Source of the DNA: Streptomyces cinerochromogenes
Lineage (GTDB): Bacteria > Actinomycetota > Actinomycetes > Streptomycetales > Streptomycetaceae
Length of the DNA: 64,000 bases
Reading direction: 5' to 3'
NCBI RefSeq assembly: GCF_014648635.1
Contig: NZ_BMRM01000003.1
Span: forward strand, 248,001 to 312,000
Shown: piece by piece, positions 45,601 through 64,000 of the stretch
Layout of the letters: the number at the start of each line of letters is the position of its first letter
Position numbering within the stretch: the stretch's first letter is position 1
Made by a program: the position numbers and the translations under genes
Notes under the pieces: generated by a model
What the model was told of the DNA's origin: nothing
Databases searched by the model: none
The model's input: only the letters and a program-made list of their open reading frames with translations

Positions 45601-48161
45601 ACCGGTGCGCACCAGGTCACCGCCGCCGTGGCGCCGACGTCCGCCGCCGCGGCGACGGACGGGGAGGGTGACGGCGACGGACGGACCCGCGGCGCGAGCG
45701 GCGACGAGGGGAGCACAGACGCGAGCGGCGACGTGCGGACCCCCGGCGCGGACGATCACGTGCCGGCCCCCCGTGCCGGCGGCGCCGGTGACCCGGGTGA
45801 CATCGCCGTCATCGGCATGGCCGGGCGCTATCCCAAGGCCCGCGACCTCGCGGAGTTCTGGGAGAACCTCAAGGCGGGCCGGGACTGCGTCACCGAGGTC
45901 CCGAAGGCCCGCTGGCCGCACGGCGACATGCCGGACGGGTCACGCTGGGGCGGGTTCCTCGACGACGTCGACTGCTTTGACGCCGGCTTCTTCGGCATCC
46001 CGGCGCAGGAGGCAGCCCTCCTCGACCCGCAGGAACGCCTGTTCCTGGAGGTCTGCTGGGAGGCGGTCGAGGACGCCGGCTACACCCCGGCCCTGCTCTC
46101 CGGCGGCCGCGGCACCGGCCCGCGGCGCGCCGTGGGCGTGTACGTCGGCGTCATGCACCAGGACTACGCCCTGCTCCAGGAGGAGGCCGTGCGCCGGGGG
46201 CAGCACATGCCCCTGGCGTTCAACGCGGCGACCGTCGCGCACCGCGTCTCGCACGTGTGCGACTTCCACGGACCGTCCCTGGCCGTCGACTCGGTGTGCG
46301 CCTCGTCGCTCAGCGCCGTGCACCTGGCCGTCGAGGCACTGCGCCGCGGCGAGTGCGAGGCGGCGCTCGCGGGCGGGGTCAACCTGTCCCTGCACCCGGC
46401 CAAGTACCGCACCTACGGCGGACTCGGACTGCTCGCTCAGGACCGGCCCGCACGCTCCTTCGGCGCCGGCGGAGACGGCTACGTCCCGGCCGAGGCCGTG
46501 GGAGCCGTGCTGCTGAAGCCGCTGGAGCAGGCGCTGCGGGACGGTGACGCCGTCTACGCCGTGATCAAGGGCAGCGCGGTCAACCACTCCGGGCGCACCC
46601 CCGGCTTCCGGGTGCCCTCGGCGACCGCGCAACAGGCCGTGATCACCGACTGCCTCGACCGGGTCGGCGTCGACCCGGCCTCCCTCGGCTGCGTGGAGGC
46701 CCACGGCACCGGTACGGAGATCGGTGACCTGATGGAAGTACAGGCCCTGCAGCGCGCCTTCGGCACGCGGACGCAGCGGACCGGCTTCTGCTCCCTGGGC
46801 TCGGTGAAGTCCGCCATCGGGCACGCCGAGGCGGCCGCCGGCATCGGCAGCCTGACCAAGGCCGTGCTCCAGCTCCACCACCGGACGCTGACCCCGCTCG
46901 TCCGGGCGGAACGGGACAACCCGTACCTCGATCTCGACGGCTCGCCGTTCCGGCTCCAGACGGAGACCGAGGAGTGGACCGTCGGCACGTCGGGGGCGGG
47001 CTCGCCGCGCCGGGCGGGCGTCAGCGCCTTCGGCGCCACGGGCGCCAACGCCCATGTCGTGCTGGAGGAGGCGCCCGTCGCCGCGGGATCGGGCTCGCAA
47101 GCCGCCGCGTCCGGCGCCGTGCTCGTGCCCCTGTCCGCCAAGGACGAGGACCGGCTGCGCGCCTGCGCGGAGCGGCTGCTGGACTTCCTCGACGCACAGG
47201 ACCGTCTCGACCTGGCGGCCCTCGCCCACACCCTGCAGACGGGCCGTGTGGCGCTGGAGGTGCGCCTGGTGCTGTCGGCCCACGACCTGGACGGGGTGCG
47301 GGAAGGCCTGCGCGGCTTCCTGCGGGGCACGCTGCCCGCGAACGTGTGGCGGGCCCGTGTCCGGGACCTCCCGGGGGAGGCGCGGCTGCTGGACGAGGAC
47401 GACCTCCTCGACGACCTGGTCGTGCGGTGGTCCGCGCAGGGCCGCCTGCGCAAGGTCGCCGAGCTGTGGCTGGAGGGCTACGACGTCCCCTGGCACCGCC
47501 TCCACGCCGGCCCGCCGCACCGCCTTCACCTGCCCACCTACCCGTTCGCCAGGGAGCGCCACTGGATCGCCGGGGGCACACCGGCCGCTCACCCCCTGCC
47601 CCGGCGGGAAGAGCTGCCGGAGCCGTCGGAACTGCCGGAGCCTTCGGAGCCGTCGCGCCCGGCCGTCGCCGCGGACACCCGGGCCCGTCCGCCCCGGGCA
47701 TGCGTGACCGGCCCGGTCTGGCGTCTCGCCGCCGAGGACGAACCGCTCCCGGCGCATCCCGACGCGTCCGCCGAGGACAGGGCGCGCGGTTTCCTGCGGC
47801 AGCTGCTCGCGGCCCAACTGGGCGGTGCCGCCGAGGAGGTGCCCGTGCACACGGGCTTCCTGGACCTGGGCCTGTCCTCGCTGGGCGCCGTCCGGCTGAC
47901 CCGGGAGCTGGCGGGGACCGTCGCGCCCGGCTTCGTACCGAGCACGCTCTTCGAGCACACCACGGTCGCCGCGCTCGCCGCCCACCTCACCGCCGCCCAC
48001 CCGGACCGGGTGGCCCGGCTGGTCCCCGACACGGGACCGCGGCCGCGCCCGGCACCGGCCACCCCGCGCCCCGAAGTCCTCGGCCTGCTGGAACGGCTGG
48101 GAACGGGCGCCCTGGACCTCGACGACGCGATAGCGCTCCTCGACGCAGAGAGAAGCACGAA

Positions 48162-48165
<4 letters not shown>
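33685..48165 (+). CDS. Trans-AT polyketide synthase with GNAT loading: GNAT-ACP | KS-DH-KR-ACP | KS-KR-ACP | KS0-DH-ACP | KS-ACP, 4826 aa
   Basis: Domains by approximate residue: GNAT 9-216, ACP 236-311 (LGIDSAS), KS1 331-751 (DTACSSS, EAHGTGT, NLGHLE), DH 917-1209 (DHRVRDEPVLP with Asp for Gly; DGALQ), KR 1234-1674 (GGAGGLG, DYAVAN), ACP 1707-1779, KS2 1830-2258 (DTMCSSS), KR 2476-2932, ACP 2971-3052, KS3 3141-3551 (Cys kept, but HGTGT is NGSGS), DH 3617-3872 (HRVHGRRLLP), ACP 3902-3974, KS4 4041-4469 (DSVCASS, EAHGTGT), ACP 4697-4771 (GLSSLG), C-terminal helical docking tail. No AT domain is present, so malonyl loading must be in trans. KR1 and KR2 retain Lys, Ser and Tyr. The GTG at 33685 has AAGAGGG at good spacing; ATG 33709 (MLEQRHAVIRP) is the alternative. 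The stop overlaps the next start (GTGA). Confidence 0.93.
41017..41073 (+). repeat. GCGAAC-type tandem repeat in a PKS linker
   Basis: Degenerate hexamer repeats encode an Asn-Ala-Thr-Ala stretch between the KS2 linker and KR2. Confidence 0.7.
42865..42927 (+). repeat. 9-bp tandem repeat, seven copies, in a PKS linker
   Basis: Two GGCGCATCC and five perfect GGCACATCC units encode (Gly-Ala/Thr-Ser)7 between ACP3 and KS3. Two diverged units follow. Confidence 0.95.
44407..44523 (+). repeat. 24-bp repeat in the KS3-DH linker
   Basis: About five copies of GTCCCCGTCGTCCCCCACG-type units (one 27 bp) encode V-P-V-x-P-H-E repeats. Confidence 0.8.

Positions 48166-64000
<15,835 letters not shown>

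Overview
The window is very GC-rich DNA with strong third-position G/C bias, GGAGG-type ribosome sites, GTG starts and TAnnnT -10 boxes. Gene content (SARP regulator, Sfp-type phosphopantetheinyl transferase, LAXTG sortase substrate, double universal stress proteins, giant polyketide synthase) points to a Streptomyces or close actinomycete chromosome. No rRNA, tRNA, CRISPR array, insertion sequence or replication origin was seen.

Positions 1-13000 hold ordinary accessory genes: the tail of a probable LysR regulator, a 50-residue basic protein, an alpha/beta hydrolase divergent from a SARP-type regulator, a DUF1707 protein, an acetyltransferase whose C-terminal half resembles eukaryotic Eco1/ESCO cohesin acetyltransferases, a metacaspase, small stress-type proteins, an AraC regulator, a malic enzyme and a double GNAT protein.

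Positions 13200-21300 look like a redox or energy-stress island: cold-shock protein, a decayed GlxA-type regulator, two pyridoxamine-oxidase-fold proteins, phosphoketolase, a double universal stress protein, a two-TM ion channel and an FMN reductase. Positions 21300-27500 carry envelope genes: a Tat-exported Dyp peroxidase, a beta-helix lipoprotein, a membrane-anchored protein and a sortase-anchored SdrD-B protein whose leader contains a terminator-like hairpin with a U9 tract. Positions 27800-32500 hold a lactonase-type metallo-beta-lactamase, an Sfp-type PPTase, a cysteine-rich pentapeptide-repeat protein and an amidase.

From about 32600 to the window end lies the left part of a trans-AT polyketide/non-ribosomal peptide cluster. 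A divergent type II thioesterase faces two translationally coupled megasynthase genes. The first reads GNAT-ACP | KS-DH-KR-ACP | KS-KR-ACP | KS0-DH-ACP | KS-ACP. The second, which runs off the window without a stop, reads C-A(Gly)-PCP | KS-DH-KR-cMT-ACP-ACP | KS-ACP | C-A(Gly)-PCP | KS... No module has an acyltransferase domain and no discrete AT lies in the window, so the AT must be encoded outside it. The inferred chemistry is a GNAT-primed starter, a reduced and dehydrated polyketide with a KS0-type dehydrating bimodule, and two glycine insertions each followed by a KS. I cannot match this order to a named product.
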